The position numbers and the translations under genes are program-made. DNA of 34,360 bases from Hahella sp. HN01. GTDB taxonomy: Bacteria; Pseudomonadota; Gammaproteobacteria; Pseudomonadales; Oleiphilaceae. Positions 23,394 to 32,310 of this stretch are shown piece by piece. The first letter of the stretch is position 1. Each line of letters begins with the position of its first letter. The DNA is taken from contig NZ_JAHMIN010000036.1 in the NCBI RefSeq assembly GCF_018986435.1, positions 1-34,360 on the forward strand, read 5' to 3'. The notes under the pieces were generated by a model. It was not told where the DNA came from. It made no database searches and saw only the letters and a program-made list of their open reading frames with translations.

Positions 23394-24341
23394 ATGAGCG
23401 CGCCGATGTTTGTGGAAAACGTGATACCTGCGGCCTGCGCCTGGCTGGCTCAGGGCGCCAGGGTGGCGTTGATTACTCTGGTAGGCGTCGACGGTTCCTC
23501 GCCGCGCCCGCTGGGGAGTCAAATGGCGGTGCGTGAGGACGGCGTGGCGGTAGGTTTGATTTCGGGAGGCTGCGTTGAGGCGGCGTTAACCCATGAAGCG
23601 GTCGCCGCTCTGGCGGACGGACGCAATCGCAAGCTGCGTTACGGTAAGGACTCTCCTTTCTTTGATATTCGGCTGCCTTGCGGCTCTGGGATAGATGTGC
23701 TGATTGACGTTAATGTCGGCGCTGATGTTTTGTTCGCAGTGCGAGATCGGCAACTGCAGCGTCAGCCAGCGTTGTTGTGCATGGACCTGGAGCGCGCAGC
23801 CAGCGGTGATGGCGCGTATCTGCAACTGGAAGCCTGTTCAGGAACGCAGGCTTCCGACTCCTATGCGAACGGCGATCGCTTTGTCAGAGTTTATAACCCC
23901 GCCACCCGCCTGTTGGCGTTTGGGCGGGGAGAGATATTTCGACAGTTGTTGATGCTGACGCCTGCGATGGGATATGAAGTGTTGGCGGTCTCTCCCGGGG
24001 ATGCATCTGGATATGCCCCGCCCGGCGTGACCAGATTGCATACGCCGGACCATTTCGAGGAGGGCTGGAGCGACGCCTGGACGGCGGCGGCGTTGTTATT
24101 CCACGACCATGAATGGGAACTTCCTATTTTGCGCAACCTGTTGCGCACGGACTGCTTCTATATCGGCGCTTTGGGGAGTCTGAGGACGCAGGCTCTACGG
24201 CGAGAGCAGTTGGCGGCGGAAGGCGTCAGTGCGACGGAGGTTGATCGCGTCAAAGGGCCCATTGGACTGAATATCGGTGGTAAAACGCCGCCGGAGATTG
24301 CGATTTCGATTCTCGCTGAAATTATTTCCCGCCGCGCATAA
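23394..24341 (+). CDS. XdhC/CoxI family Mo-cofactor maturation protein
   Basis: 315 residues. The start ATG is one base after the stop of the Mo subunit gene; an in-frame ATG at 23406 is possible. N-terminal XdhC/CoxI domain GSSPRPLGSQMAV...GLISGGCVEAAL; C-terminal Rossmann-like part with ALLFHDHEWELPILRNLL and FYIGALGSLRTQALRREQL, then GPIGLNIGGKTPPEIAISILAEI. XdhC binds the Mo cofactor and helps sulphurate and insert it into xanthine-dehydrogenase-type enzymes, here surely the enzyme encoded just before. No MobA-like gene follows. Confidence 0.92.
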   Translation: MSAPMFVENVIPAACAWLAQGARVALITLVGVDGSSPRPLGSQMAVREDGVAVGLISGGCVEAALTHEAVAALADGRNRKLRYGKDSPFFDIRLPCGSGIDVLIDVNVGADVLFAVRDRQLQRQPALLCMDLERAASGDGAYLQLEACSGTQASDSYANGDRFVRVYNPATRLLAFGRGEIFRQLLMLTPAMGYEVLAVSPGDASGYAPPGVTRLHTPDHFEEGWSDAWTAAALLFHDHEWELPILRNLLRTDCFYIGALGSLRTQALRREQLAAEGVSATEVDRVKGPIGLNIGGKTPPEIAISILAEIISRRA

Positions 24342-24343
24342 AA

Positions 24344-24364
24344 AACGGCGCATTACGCGCCGTT
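24344..24364. terminator. Bidirectional terminator, overlapping the argO stop codon
   Basis: AACGGCGC (24344-24351) pairs with GCGCCGTT (24357-24364). On the minus strand it is followed by TTTTTT; on the plus strand the xdhC stop is just before it. The argO stop codon (24353-24355) lies in the loop. Confidence 0.85.
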
Positions 24365-24958
24365 CTGAAACAACCCCCAGGCGATGCGCCACATCAGCAC
24401 TGCGATCAGCCCATCCACCAGTCGCCAGAATGAAGGACGCGACAGCCAGGGCGACAGCGCGGCGGCGGCGATGGCCAAACCGAAGAACCAGATGATCGAG
24501 GCCGAGGCGGCGCCGGCTGCGTAAGCGGCGGGGGCGGACTGTTGAGCGCCCACTGAACCGATCAGGAAAAGCGTGTCCAGATAGACATGTGGATTGAGGA
24601 GCGTCACCGCCAGGGTGGTCGCTACGACAATGCCAAGGTTACGTTTGACGGCCCCTTCCGCTTCCAGCCCTGGACCCGGATAGAACGCCCGCTTGACGGA
24701 AAAGGCGCCGTAAGCAGAGAGAAAAATCATTCCTCCCCAGCGCGCCCACTCTGCAATCTGCGGGAACTCCCTCAGTAACGCCGCCATGCCGAAAACGCCG
24801 GCGGCGATCAGCACCAGGTCCGCCAGTGCGCAAATTGCGGCGACGGGAAAGTGATGCTCCCGCTTCAGGCTTTGCGCCAATACGAATGCGTTCTGTGCGC
24901 CTATCGCGACGATAATCCCCAGAGAGAGGCTAAACCCGTTAAAATAGCTCTGCCACAT
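24353..24958 (-). CDS. argO: LysE/ArgO family amino acid exporter
   Basis: 201 residues, five to six membrane segments. Family signatures: FNGFSLSLGIIVAIGAQNAFVLAQSLKR at the N-terminus and the conserved TLAVTLLNPHVYLDTLFLIGS. ArgO exports arginine (and canavanine); LysE homologues export lysine. The neighbouring, divergent argP-like regulator supports the specific call. Its stop lies inside the terminator loop. Confidence 0.9.
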   Translation of the reverse strand: MWQSYFNGFSLSLGIIVAIGAQNAFVLAQSLKREHHFPVAAICALADLVLIAAGVFGMAALLREFPQIAEWARWGGMIFLSAYGAFSVKRAFYPGPGLEAEGAVKRNLGIVVATTLAVTLLNPHVYLDTLFLIGSVGAQQSAPAAYAAGAASASIIWFFGLAIAAAALSPWLSRPSFWRLVDGLIAVLMWRIAWGLFQNGA

Positions 24959-25146
24959 GCAGTTAACACCTTTTTGTAATGTACATTGCCGCTATAGACG
25001 TTGTGTCGTTATGGACGTTTATAGTCATGTACGTTGTTGTGATTCAGCTTGTCGCAGGCGCCTTGCGTTTGTCTGTGTTGAAGGTTAGGGTGTTTCTGTA
25101 TATTAATAAAACAAATAATCCTAACATCTCATTAGAAAAACTGATC
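24959..25146. promoter_or_regulatory. argO-argP divergent promoter region
   Basis: 188 bases between the two starts. It holds repeated ATGTAC(A/G)TTG and ATAGACGTTG/ATGGACGTTT sequences (24979-25040), which may be ArgP contact sites upstream of argO. The open frame of argP runs upstream through this region but with no ribosome binding site for an earlier start. Confidence 0.4.
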
Positions 25147-26040
25147 ATGCTGGATTACAAGTTACTACAGGCGCTGGCGGCGATAGTGGAAGGCCAGGGC
25201 TTTGAGAAAGGCGCCGCCTTGCTGGGTATTTCCCAGTCCGCAATTTCACAGCGCATCAAACTGCTGGAAGCGAGGTTAGGGCAACCTGTACTGGTCCGCT
25301 CCCCGGGACTCGCGCCTACCGATCTGGGAAAACGCCTTCTCAATCATGTGCAGCAGGTGCGTCTACTGGAGCATGATCTGTTACTGGACGTGCCGACGCT
25401 GGGCGCGGAGGCGCTGCGCCTGCGCATCGCTATTAATGCGGACAGTCTCGCCACCTGGTGGTTTCCCGTGATGGGCGATTACTGCCAGCGCGAAGGCGTG
25501 CTGCTGGACCTGTTGATTGAAGATCAGGATATCGGGCTCAAACGCATGCGCGATGGCGATGTGGCGGGATGTGTATGCAGTGCGGAGCAGGCAGTGCAGG
25601 GCTCTCGTTGCGTTTATCTGGGAACACTGGTGTATCGCGCCTACGCCAGCCCGGGGTTTATGTCCCGTTATTTTCCGCTGGGGCTGAATGCTGATGCGCT
25701 GGCGGTTGCGCCGGTGATTAATTTCGGCCCTGACGATCAATTGCAGCATCGCCTGTTGCAGAGCCTGGGTTATCAGGGCGCATTTCCGTTTCATTTATGT
25801 CCCTCTTCAGAAGGGTTTATTCGCATGTCGGAAGCCGGGCTAGGGTACGGCATGATGCCGGAGATTCAGGCGCAGGAATCGGTGGCGGCGGGACGGCTGG
25901 TGGAAGTAAAGCCAGGCTATGCGCAAAAAGTGCCGTTGTACTGGCATTATTGGCGACAGGGTGGAGAGACGCTGGAAGGTCTGACGCGACATTTATGCAC
26001 GGCAATCCCTTTAAATCAGGGAGAAATAACGGTTAAATAG
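25147..26040 (+). CDS. argP: ArgP-type LysR family regulator
   Basis: 297 residues from ATG 25147 (MLDYKLLQALAAIVEGQGFEKGAALL), which aligns with the E. coli ArgP start ([21 protein letters not shown]). LysR winged helix at 2-60 (GISQSAISQRIKLLEARLGQPVLVR), effector domain 90-290. ArgP activates argO when arginine (not lysine) is bound. The ORF is open for 56 codons upstream, but the longer N-terminus is hydrophobic and unrelated to the family. The ribosome binding site is weak. Confidence 0.88.
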   Translation: MLDYKLLQALAAIVEGQGFEKGAALLGISQSAISQRIKLLEARLGQPVLVRSPGLAPTDLGKRLLNHVQQVRLLEHDLLLDVPTLGAEALRLRIAINADSLATWWFPVMGDYCQREGVLLDLLIEDQDIGLKRMRDGDVAGCVCSAEQAVQGSRCVYLGTLVYRAYASPGFMSRYFPLGLNADALAVAPVINFGPDDQLQHRLLQSLGYQGAFPFHLCPSSEGFIRMSEAGLGYGMMPEIQAQESVAAGRLVEVKPGYAQKVPLYWHYWRQGGETLEGLTRHLCTAIPLNQGEITVK

Positions 26041-26198
26041 CGTTCTCCCTGCAAAGTTGACCTACTCTCATAATGGATGTGATCCCGTAATCAAACACAG
26101 ATACTGAATCTTTAATGTCGTGCGCGGCGACTGACGCACTGTGTCTGCCATATCGTCGCTCGATTGACCGTTTTCAATTAATAAAAAGCAGTTATTTC

Positions 26199-28001
26199 AT
26201 GGCTAGTGAACTTCATCAAACCCAGGTTGACCTCGATGGACTGTTGGAGGTGCTGGGGCGCAATTTATATTCCACTCCCGCCGTCGCAATCCGGGAGCTT
26301 ATTCAGAACGCGCATGACGCCTGCGTGCGTTCCCGCCTGGAGACAGGCCGCGACGGCGATTTCGCCATCCGCATTCAGGCGGACAGCCACCGCAACCAGA
26401 TTGTCATCACCGATAACGGCTCCGGCCTCACCTACGAGGAAGTGCTGAAATACCTCGCCACTATCGGATCAGGCTATACCCGCGTGTTGCGGGACAGCTC
26501 CCATAATGAGGACATGGTGGGGTATTTCGGGCTAGGTTTTTTATCCGCCTATGTCGTAGCGGAGAAAGTGGAAGTCTGGACGACGTCCTACCAGACGCCG
26601 GAGCAGACCTGGTATTTCTCCACCGCCGGCGGCAAGAAATTCGCCATTTCCGCTACTGCGCCAGCGCAGGTGGGAACTACAGTTAAGCTTCACCTGCGGG
26701 AGGAGTTTTATCACCTGGCGGAAAGCGATTTATTACAGGGGCTGATTGAACGCTACTGTTGTCTGCTGCGCGTCCCCATTTTTCTGAATAACGACGATGA
26801 GCAGGTCAACAGTCTGGTAGCGCCTTGGCGACTGGACGCCGCCACATCCGAATTACAACGCAAGAAACGACGCCTGGAATTCGCCACTATTTTCGAAGGC
26901 GCCTTTGAACCCTTGTGCGCCATTCCCATTCCTGAAAATAACCCCTGGAGTCTGAAAGGCTTACTTTGGGTGCAGGATCGCGGTGGTTACGCCACCTCGG
27001 ACTACCGCAATATTTCGGTATTCGTGCGCAGTATGTTCATCACCGGAGAATGTCGTGAATTGTTGCCGCTGTGGGCGGGATTCGCAGGCGGCGTAGTGGA
27101 GTCGGTGGCGCTGTCGCCGACGGCGAGCCGTGAAGATATTCAAAAAGACGAGCGCTTTTATGAAATTCGCGACTTTCTGGCCGAAACGCTGATTGAGGGC
27201 CTGCGAACCGTCGCCGCCAACGAGAGCAGCGTGTGGCGACGTATTCTCAGCCGCCACAACCAGACGTTGTTAGGGGCGGCGTTGAGCGATGACCGTTTGT
27301 TTGAGGTCATGCAGAACGACCTGAAAATACCGACCACGATTGGCGATGTGACGCTTCCCGCGTATCTCAAGCAGAGCGGCGGCGTGATTTATATCCGTAA
27401 TGAAGACAAGAACAGCCAAGAAGAGCTGCTGTTCCGGGCGCAAATGAAGCCATTGGTCTCTGGCTATCTTTATGCCGCCTCTGGCTTTTGTCAGAAGTAT
27501 GCGCACTGGAATCAGCTGAAAGCCCACATTCTGGGTAGCGGTGATACAGAAACCAAGCTGTTCGCCGAAGAGACGGTGGATAAAGCGACTCACGACAAGC
27601 TGGCGGCGCTCTTGTTGCGCAAAAATGAGGCCTTGTCCTGCGCGCGGTTTGAGCCGGCTCATGTGCCGCTGCTGGTCATCCACGATCAGGACGTGGCGCT
27701 CAAGAAGCGAATTGAGCGGGATGAGGCGGATAAGCGCATCGGATCAGCGGCGTTGAGTCTGGCGCGGCTGCATACGCAAGCCATTTCGGCGGAAATTGAG
27801 CGACGTCTGTACGTCAACCTGAATTCGCCTCTGGTTGCGGCCATGATGGACGCGTCTCAGGAGTCGGCAAGGCATTTGGCGGTGGCGGTTCGGGCCTATA
27901 TGGAGTCGTTAACCCATCAGGTCGACGATAGCGACTCTAATTTTTCCGATGAACTCAAGCGCTTCAGCGAGGCGTTGCTGGCGATCACGCGAGGGGTGTA
28001 A
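26199..28001 (+). CDS. HSP90-family (HtpG-like) ATPase
   Basis: 600 residues. Bergerat (GHKL) fold in family order: IRELIQNAHDAC (E33 catalytic, N37 Mg-binding), ITDNGSGLT (D72, adenine contact), and the lid/G2 motif MVGYFGLGFLSAYVVAEKVEV; LYSTPAVAIREL mirrors HtpG's LYSNKEIFLREL. The middle domain has RSMFITGECRELLPLWAGFAGGVVES and SPTASREDIQKDE, close to HSP90's IFITDDxxLLPxyLxFvkGVVDSxDLPLNvSRE. The C-terminal 150 residues differ from HtpG and may be a different dimer or client region. ATG 26199 is taken by homology; an in-frame ATG at 26115 would add 28 residues. No strong ribosome binding site. Two-gene operon with the TPR-like gene. Confidence 0.88.
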   Translation: MASELHQTQVDLDGLLEVLGRNLYSTPAVAIRELIQNAHDACVRSRLETGRDGDFAIRIQADSHRNQIVITDNGSGLTYEEVLKYLATIGSGYTRVLRDSSHNEDMVGYFGLGFLSAYVVAEKVEVWTTSYQTPEQTWYFSTAGGKKFAISATAPAQVGTTVKLHLREEFYHLAESDLLQGLIERYCCLLRVPIFLNNDDEQVNSLVAPWRLDAATSELQRKKRRLEFATIFEGAFEPLCAIPIPENNPWSLKGLLWVQDRGGYATSDYRNISVFVRSMFITGECRELLPLWAGFAGGVVESVALSPTASREDIQKDERFYEIRDFLAETLIEGLRTVAANESSVWRRILSRHNQTLLGAALSDDRLFEVMQNDLKIPTTIGDVTLPAYLKQSGGVIYIRNEDKNSQEELLFRAQMKPLVSGYLYAASGFCQKYAHWNQLKAHILGSGDTETKLFAEETVDKATHDKLAALLLRKNEALSCARFEPAHVPLLVIHDQDVALKKRIERDEADKRIGSAALSLARLHTQAISAEIERRLYVNLNSPLVAAMMDASQESARHLAVAVRAYMESLTHQVDDSDSNFSDELKRFSEALLAITRGV

Positions 28002-28003
28002 CG

Positions 28004-30304
28004 ATGGATATCTGGAATTGGGTTCACGAACGCGTCTCGGCGTTGAGAGAAAGTGGCGAGCATCGTCTGGCGGATTTTGTCTACGATATTTCCCATTATT
28101 CGGTGAATGATGAGCACCACAAAGTGGATGCGCTGTACCCGGAAGCGTTGAGTCTGGCGCGCAAGAACGGCGATAAATGGCTGGAGATCTATTTTCGTCA
28201 CTGGCATCTGCAAAGTCAGGTGCTGACCCGGCGTAAAGGCCAGGCCATGTTGGGCGAGGCGGTGGATTTATTGGAGTTCGCTCACCGCGAAGAAACCCGT
28301 GACTGCCCGCAAAGCATCTGTGTCGTACAGGATCTGGCTTGTTGTTATGCGATTACCGATGGCCCTGGCTATGTGGAGGAAAGACTGGCGGTGGCGCAGG
28401 AAACCTTGAGCAGGATCGATGCGTCCTGGCCCTGTTTCACCTGTATTGGCGGCGAATACAACAGCGCGTTGATTGACGCGGGTCGATTCGAGGATGCGCT
28501 GGCTTCTATCCGCGATCAGAAAAAGGCGTTGACCGCCAGTCATCGTTCGCCTGATGACACCAATATGCTGTTTTGCCAGTTGGACGCCCTGATTGGACTG
28601 CATCGATACGAAGAAGCGGAAAAGCTGGCGCGTAAAGCCAGAAATGACGGCGGCGGAGAACATTTCGAGCGCCGCAGAAAGAACTATCTGGCGTGGTGTC
28701 TGGCGTTGCTGGAGCGTGCGGAAGAGGCGGAGGAAGCATTGCTAAGCTACGACGAGACCATGCTGTCTCCCGCGTTTTTTGAGCCCTGGATCAAGACGAA
28801 GGAAGTGTTGGCCTCCAAGCAAGCCAGCGCCAACTCGGAAGAGCTGGATTTGCAGATTAACGCTATGTTGACGGAGCTATTCAATAGCAAAGCCTGGCGA
28901 GATACCGTCAATCTTGGATTGGTGCAGGCTCAGCTGGCGTTGGCCCGTGGCGCCGTCTCTATCGCCCGCTTATGCGCCCAGCGCGTGGCGGAAGCGGTAC
29001 AGCAACTGCACCGGGATTGCGGCGCCACAGAAGAACTGGCTGCTCTAAATGAAGCAGTCACTAAGGCCGAAGTGCAAAGAACGCCATGGGAATTCTCCGA
29101 AATTGAACAGTTCCTTGAACAACAGGCGGAAACCCGTGAAGCGGCGTTGGAGATGACTACAGACGCCTTGCGGAAGTGGCCGGACGACGAGCGAGTATTG
29201 CTCGAATACACCCAACTCTTGGACGCCAGCGGCTGGAGTGATGCGGCGCTTGCGGTATTGCGGGAGAAATCCGGTTTTCAGACTCCACGGTTGTTGATGA
29301 CCTACGGCAGTATTCTCATCGAACAGGATCATACGGATGAGTTCTTGCGGGAATTCGGTGCGGAAATTGACCCTGCACTGGACGATGATCTGTTTTGTCG
29401 TTTGTGCTGGCTGAAAATGCGCTTCTACTCCAATAGCTATCCGCAACAGGCCTATGAGCATGTCTGTAAATTGATCGATCGCTCACCAGAAGCAGGTTTC
29501 GCTATTGCCGCCGCTGCGCGGCTGGCGATGAAACTCGGTAGCTATCAGGAGTCCGTTAACTGGTGGACGCGTCTGATTGCGTTGGACCCGGAGGAAATCA
29601 GTCTGCATTGGGACCGTATGGTTCCTGCGACTATCGCTGGCGACTGGGTTTGCGTCAGGGAATCCATGCAAGTCTTGGGGATGGATGTTCCTGAAGGCGA
29701 AGGACCTATCGATGAAGACAGCATTTATGTGAGAGTTCGCTTTACGGATGCGGATGGGGAGACGCGGGATTATCTGGCGGTGCGCAATGGTCCGGTCACG
29801 GCTCGCGTCATCGGTTTGGCCAGACTCGGCGAACCCCAACGTTTCGGGTGTGAAGTGGTGTTTGACGCTGCGCCGTTGAACAAACTGGATCAGGAGGACG
29901 AAGAAGGAGTTATGCGTGATAGCGAAGGGTATTACACTTTGCTGTTTTCCGTCGTGCATATCCTTAAAGCTCCTGAATATGACTACTTCGCCATTGATGG
30001 AGCGCATCCCGGCGATGAAAATCTGGCGCGTTTGCAGGATGGCCTCGCGGAGCTGCAGGTGCATTTTGATCGTCGCAGCAATGAAGACTATGTCCTGTAT
30101 CTGGAGGACGATGCAGAGTTGCCTGGAGTCTATATCTACATCGCGGTTCCCGTCAGCTCAGACTTGGATGCCGTCAATGTGCTACTGAGCGGTTTTTCCG
30201 CTGAGCTGGAGCATCCTCTGATTTGGCCGGACTTACTGGAAAAACTGGGAGATGAAGCGGCTTTGGAAGCGCAGATGGAAATTCAGGAAAAGTACGGTTT
30301 GTAG
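28004..30304 (+). CDS. TPR-like helical repeat protein, partner of the HSP90-like ATPase
   Basis: 766 residues. Starts two bases after the previous stop. Residues 1-540 are alpha-helical repeats of TPR type (AGRFEDALASIRDQKKAL, LHRYEEAEKLARKARN, ASGWSDAALAVLREKS, LGSYQESVNWWTRLIALDP). Residues about 545-766 look different: beta-rich and acidic (SIYVRVRFTDADGETRDYLAV..., YFAIDGAHPGDENL), of no family I know. In eukaryotes TPR proteins are the main HSP90 co-chaperones and bind its C-terminal EEVD; the HSP90 here ends differently, so any contact must be of another kind. Terminated by a strong hairpin. Confidence 0.85.
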   Translation: MDIWNWVHERVSALRESGEHRLADFVYDISHYSVNDEHHKVDALYPEALSLARKNGDKWLEIYFRHWHLQSQVLTRRKGQAMLGEAVDLLEFAHREETRDCPQSICVVQDLACCYAITDGPGYVEERLAVAQETLSRIDASWPCFTCIGGEYNSALIDAGRFEDALASIRDQKKALTASHRSPDDTNMLFCQLDALIGLHRYEEAEKLARKARNDGGGEHFERRRKNYLAWCLALLERAEEAEEALLSYDETMLSPAFFEPWIKTKEVLASKQASANSEELDLQINAMLTELFNSKAWRDTVNLGLVQAQLALARGAVSIARLCAQRVAEAVQQLHRDCGATEELAALNEAVTKAEVQRTPWEFSEIEQFLEQQAETREAALEMTTDALRKWPDDERVLLEYTQLLDASGWSDAALAVLREKSGFQTPRLLMTYGSILIEQDHTDEFLREFGAEIDPALDDDLFCRLCWLKMRFYSNSYPQQAYEHVCKLIDRSPEAGFAIAAAARLAMKLGSYQESVNWWTRLIALDPEEISLHWDRMVPATIAGDWVCVRESMQVLGMDVPEGEGPIDEDSIYVRVRFTDADGETRDYLAVRNGPVTARVIGLARLGEPQRFGCEVVFDAAPLNKLDQEDEEGVMRDSEGYYTLLFSVVHILKAPEYDYFAIDGAHPGDENLARLQDGLAELQVHFDRRSNEDYVLYLEDDAELPGVYIYIAVPVSSDLDAVNVLLSGFSAELEHPLIWPDLLEKLGDEAALEAQMEIQEKYGL

Positions 30305-30307
30305 TCG

Positions 30308-30337
30308 ACAAGAAGGGCGGTGAGTCGCCCTTCTTGT
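30308..30337. terminator. Terminator hairpin between convergent genes
   Basis: ACAAGAAGGGCG (30308-30319) pairs perfectly with CGCCCTTCTTGT (30326-30337), 6-base loop. It sits between the TPR gene and the SYLF gene and may act on both strands. Confidence 0.75.
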
Positions 30338-30357
30338 ATTCGTTTCAAAGGAAGAGA

Positions 30358-30900
30358 CTATTTCACGATAGGCGTGACTTTTGAGCCTTCCAGAGATACG
30401 CCCGCCATCAGGCCTTTGTTGGAGACGACAAAGGCGATGATTGGCTCTTGTATGGTGTTGGTGTCGATTGACTTGCCTGCGCCGAATTCGGCAATGGCGA
30501 CGCTGCCGTCGACGCCGACTTCCCAGCCTTCGCTTCGGGTGAACTTGTTAAGCGCGTCGGACGTCATGAACAGCATGACGACAGTTTTCTCCTGTACCCC
30601 CGCCTGAAAGCCGATGGATGCGGAAGCTATATTGTAATAGCTCTGAATGACGTCGCCTTTCACCAGTGCGCCTTCGCCGTATTCGCCGCCGACAATGAAG
30701 CCGGCTTTCAGTATTTCAGGAAATACCAATACGCCCTGCGCTTTGGAAGCGAGCTCTTGCCCAGAAGGAACTTTGTTGTAGAAGACTTTCAGGGCGGCGT
30801 TCACTTTGGCGTCAATTTCCACTTTGGACGCAGCGGAAGCGTTGAAAGCGACGCCAAGAATCAATAGCAGGGAATAAATGAGTTTTTTGGTTTTTATCAT
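30358..30900 (-). CDS. Exported SYLF-domain (YSC84-related) protein
   Basis: 180 residues from ATG 30900 (MIKTKKLIYSLLLILGVAFNASA: signal peptide). GGAAG lies 10 bases before it; an ATG at 30909 is possible. Family marks: AKGVLVFPEI-type AQGVLVFPEILKAGFIVGGEYGEGAL, SIGFQAGVQEKTVVMLFMTSDALNKF, FVVSNKGLMAGVSLEGSKVTPI. SYLF proteins bind lipids/phosphoinositides in eukaryotes; bacterial members are periplasmic or outer-membrane linked, role unclear. Confidence 0.88.
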   Translation of the reverse strand: MIKTKKLIYSLLLILGVAFNASAASKVEIDAKVNAALKVFYNKVPSGQELASKAQGVLVFPEILKAGFIVGGEYGEGALVKGDVIQSYYNIASASIGFQAGVQEKTVVMLFMTSDALNKFTRSEGWEVGVDGSVAIAEFGAGKSIDTNTIQEPIIAFVVSNKGLMAGVSLEGSKVTPIVK

Positions 30901-30954
30901 CAGATGCATACTTCCAGTCATTGAATGAGTTCGCACTATTATAAGCCTAACAAG

Positions 30955-30981
30955 CCCCGGTAAAACTGTGGTTTTCCGGGG
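30955..30981 (-). terminator. Terminator-like hairpin after the hydroxylase gene
   Basis: CCCCGG and AAAAC (30955-30966, one bulged T) pair with GTTTT and CCGGGG (30971-30981) around a TGTG loop, 17 bases past the hydroxylase stop on the minus strand. Confidence 0.6.
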
Positions 30982-30998
30982 CGTATCAATAGTTTGAG

Positions 30999-32129
30999 TT
31001 ATTCGTCGTATCCGAAAGGGAACATATGCTGGCGCACGATGCCTTTGGGTACGGTTTTGTTGTTCAGCAGTCCGTAACTTTTTGGCCATTCTTTACCAGG
31101 CAGTTTGAAGGTGCCGAACAGCATATCAATAATCGGTAAGTGAATCGCATAGTTCTTATAGGCGTAAGCAGGGTCATCCGCATGGTGCCAGTGGTGATAC
31201 TGCGGCGTTACCAGAATGTACTTGAGGAAGCCAAAGTTGAAGTTCAGGTTGGCATGCGCCAATACCGCTTGTACTCCCACCAGAATAACGTATGCGTTCA
31301 ATGCTTCGGCGGAGAAGCCCAGCAGGAACAGAGGAACCATAACCACGCTGCGAGTAATCAGTATTTCAACCAAATGTACGCGGGAACCGGCCAACCAATC
31401 CATGTGTTTGCTGGAGTGGTGCACTGCATGGAACTTCCACAGAAATGGAACCGTGTGGTACAGGCGGTGGAACCAGTACTGGGAGAAGTCCGCCATGAAT
31501 ACAGCCAGCAGAAACTGCGCCCAGACAGGCATGGATTGAATAGCGTCACGCAGGGAGTCAGAAGCTACCCAGCCAACCAGATACGTGGATGAGGATGTGG
31601 TGAAAATCAGAATGAACTGCACCAGCATGTGGCTCATAAAAAAGTAAGCCAGATCGGTGCGCCACTCAGGACGCAGTGTATGCGTTTCCCGCTTCTGCGC
31701 GAATGTGCGCTCCATGGGAATAAAGACGAGGGCGGAGAAAAACAGCGCCAGAATGAACCAGTCCAGACCCAACGAATAAGGGGTTTCGCCAATGCTGTTG
31801 AGCTGAATGTCCGCGCCGCCTGCGACCACTGCAGCGGTGGAAAACAGCACGCCGGTCATGCTGAGGCGCTTCTGCTGGTTCAGCAGGAAACTGAGCAGTC
31901 CAAGTATAAAAGAGGCGCTAAGCGCCACCAGCAGAAGAGTGCGAGCGAACTGTTCAGTATAAACCTGACGCAATTCCTGCGTGGTCAGATATTCAGGGAA
32001 ATGGAAACACAAAACTGCAAGGAAACTGAGAATGCCAAGTGTGGCGGAAATGTATCCGGAAATACGGCCCTGGCCAAACTTGAAAGGCGCATGACCATGA
32101 CGGCTGAGATAATCGTTGATCAGTTTCAT
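30999..32129 (-). CDS. Membrane fatty acid hydroxylase/sterol desaturase family protein
   Basis: 376 residues, about seven membrane segments. The three histidine boxes of the di-iron family are complete: HRLYH, HAVHHSSKHMD and HHWHHADD, spaced as expected. An N-terminal pair of segments (ISGYISATLGILSFLAVLCF, LLLVALSASFILGLLSFLL) precedes the core domain. It probably hydroxylates or desaturates a lipid; bacterial members act on sterol-like, carotenoid or fatty-acyl groups. The specific substrate is unknown. It lies behind the palindrome at 32250-32274. Confidence 0.9.
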   Translation of the reverse strand: MKLINDYLSRHGHAPFKFGQGRISGYISATLGILSFLAVLCFHFPEYLTTQELRQVYTEQFARTLLLVALSASFILGLLSFLLNQQKRLSMTGVLFSTAAVVAGGADIQLNSIGETPYSLGLDWFILALFFSALVFIPMERTFAQKRETHTLRPEWRTDLAYFFMSHMLVQFILIFTTSSSTYLVGWVASDSLRDAIQSMPVWAQFLLAVFMADFSQYWFHRLYHTVPFLWKFHAVHHSSKHMDWLAGSRVHLVEILITRSVVMVPLFLLGFSAEALNAYVILVGVQAVLAHANLNFNFGFLKYILVTPQYHHWHHADDPAYAYKNYAIHLPIIDMLFGTFKLPGKEWPKSYGLLNNKTVPKGIVRQHMFPFGYDE

Positions 32130-32249
32130 AATGTCTTCCCGAGGGTAAGCGTTAAATATCGCATAAGCGAGATGTTGTCGTGGAAGCCATCATGGAATAT
32201 TTCCAGGCGTCCGGCTATCAACGCTTTTGGGGTGTTGGGATATTCGCAG

Positions 32250-32274
32250 TTTGGTATCGAATATCGATACCAAA
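32250..32274. promoter_or_regulatory. Perfect palindrome (operator candidate)
   Basis: TTTGGTATCGA (32250-32260), ATA, TCGATACCAAA (32264-32274): an 11-bp perfect dyad, 120 bases before the hydroxylase start and 37 bases after the DUF2145 stop. A homodimeric regulator (for example of TetR type) could bind here. It lacks a T-run and is not obviously a terminator. Confidence 0.55.
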
Positions 32275-32310
32275 TACTGGGAAGACTTTAAGACGGATCA
32301 GTATTTTGAA

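Noticed and set aside
24979-25146. Upstream extension of argP by 56 codons
   Set aside because: The added residues are hydrophobic and precede the normal LysR start; ArgP proteins begin at the helix-turn-helix.
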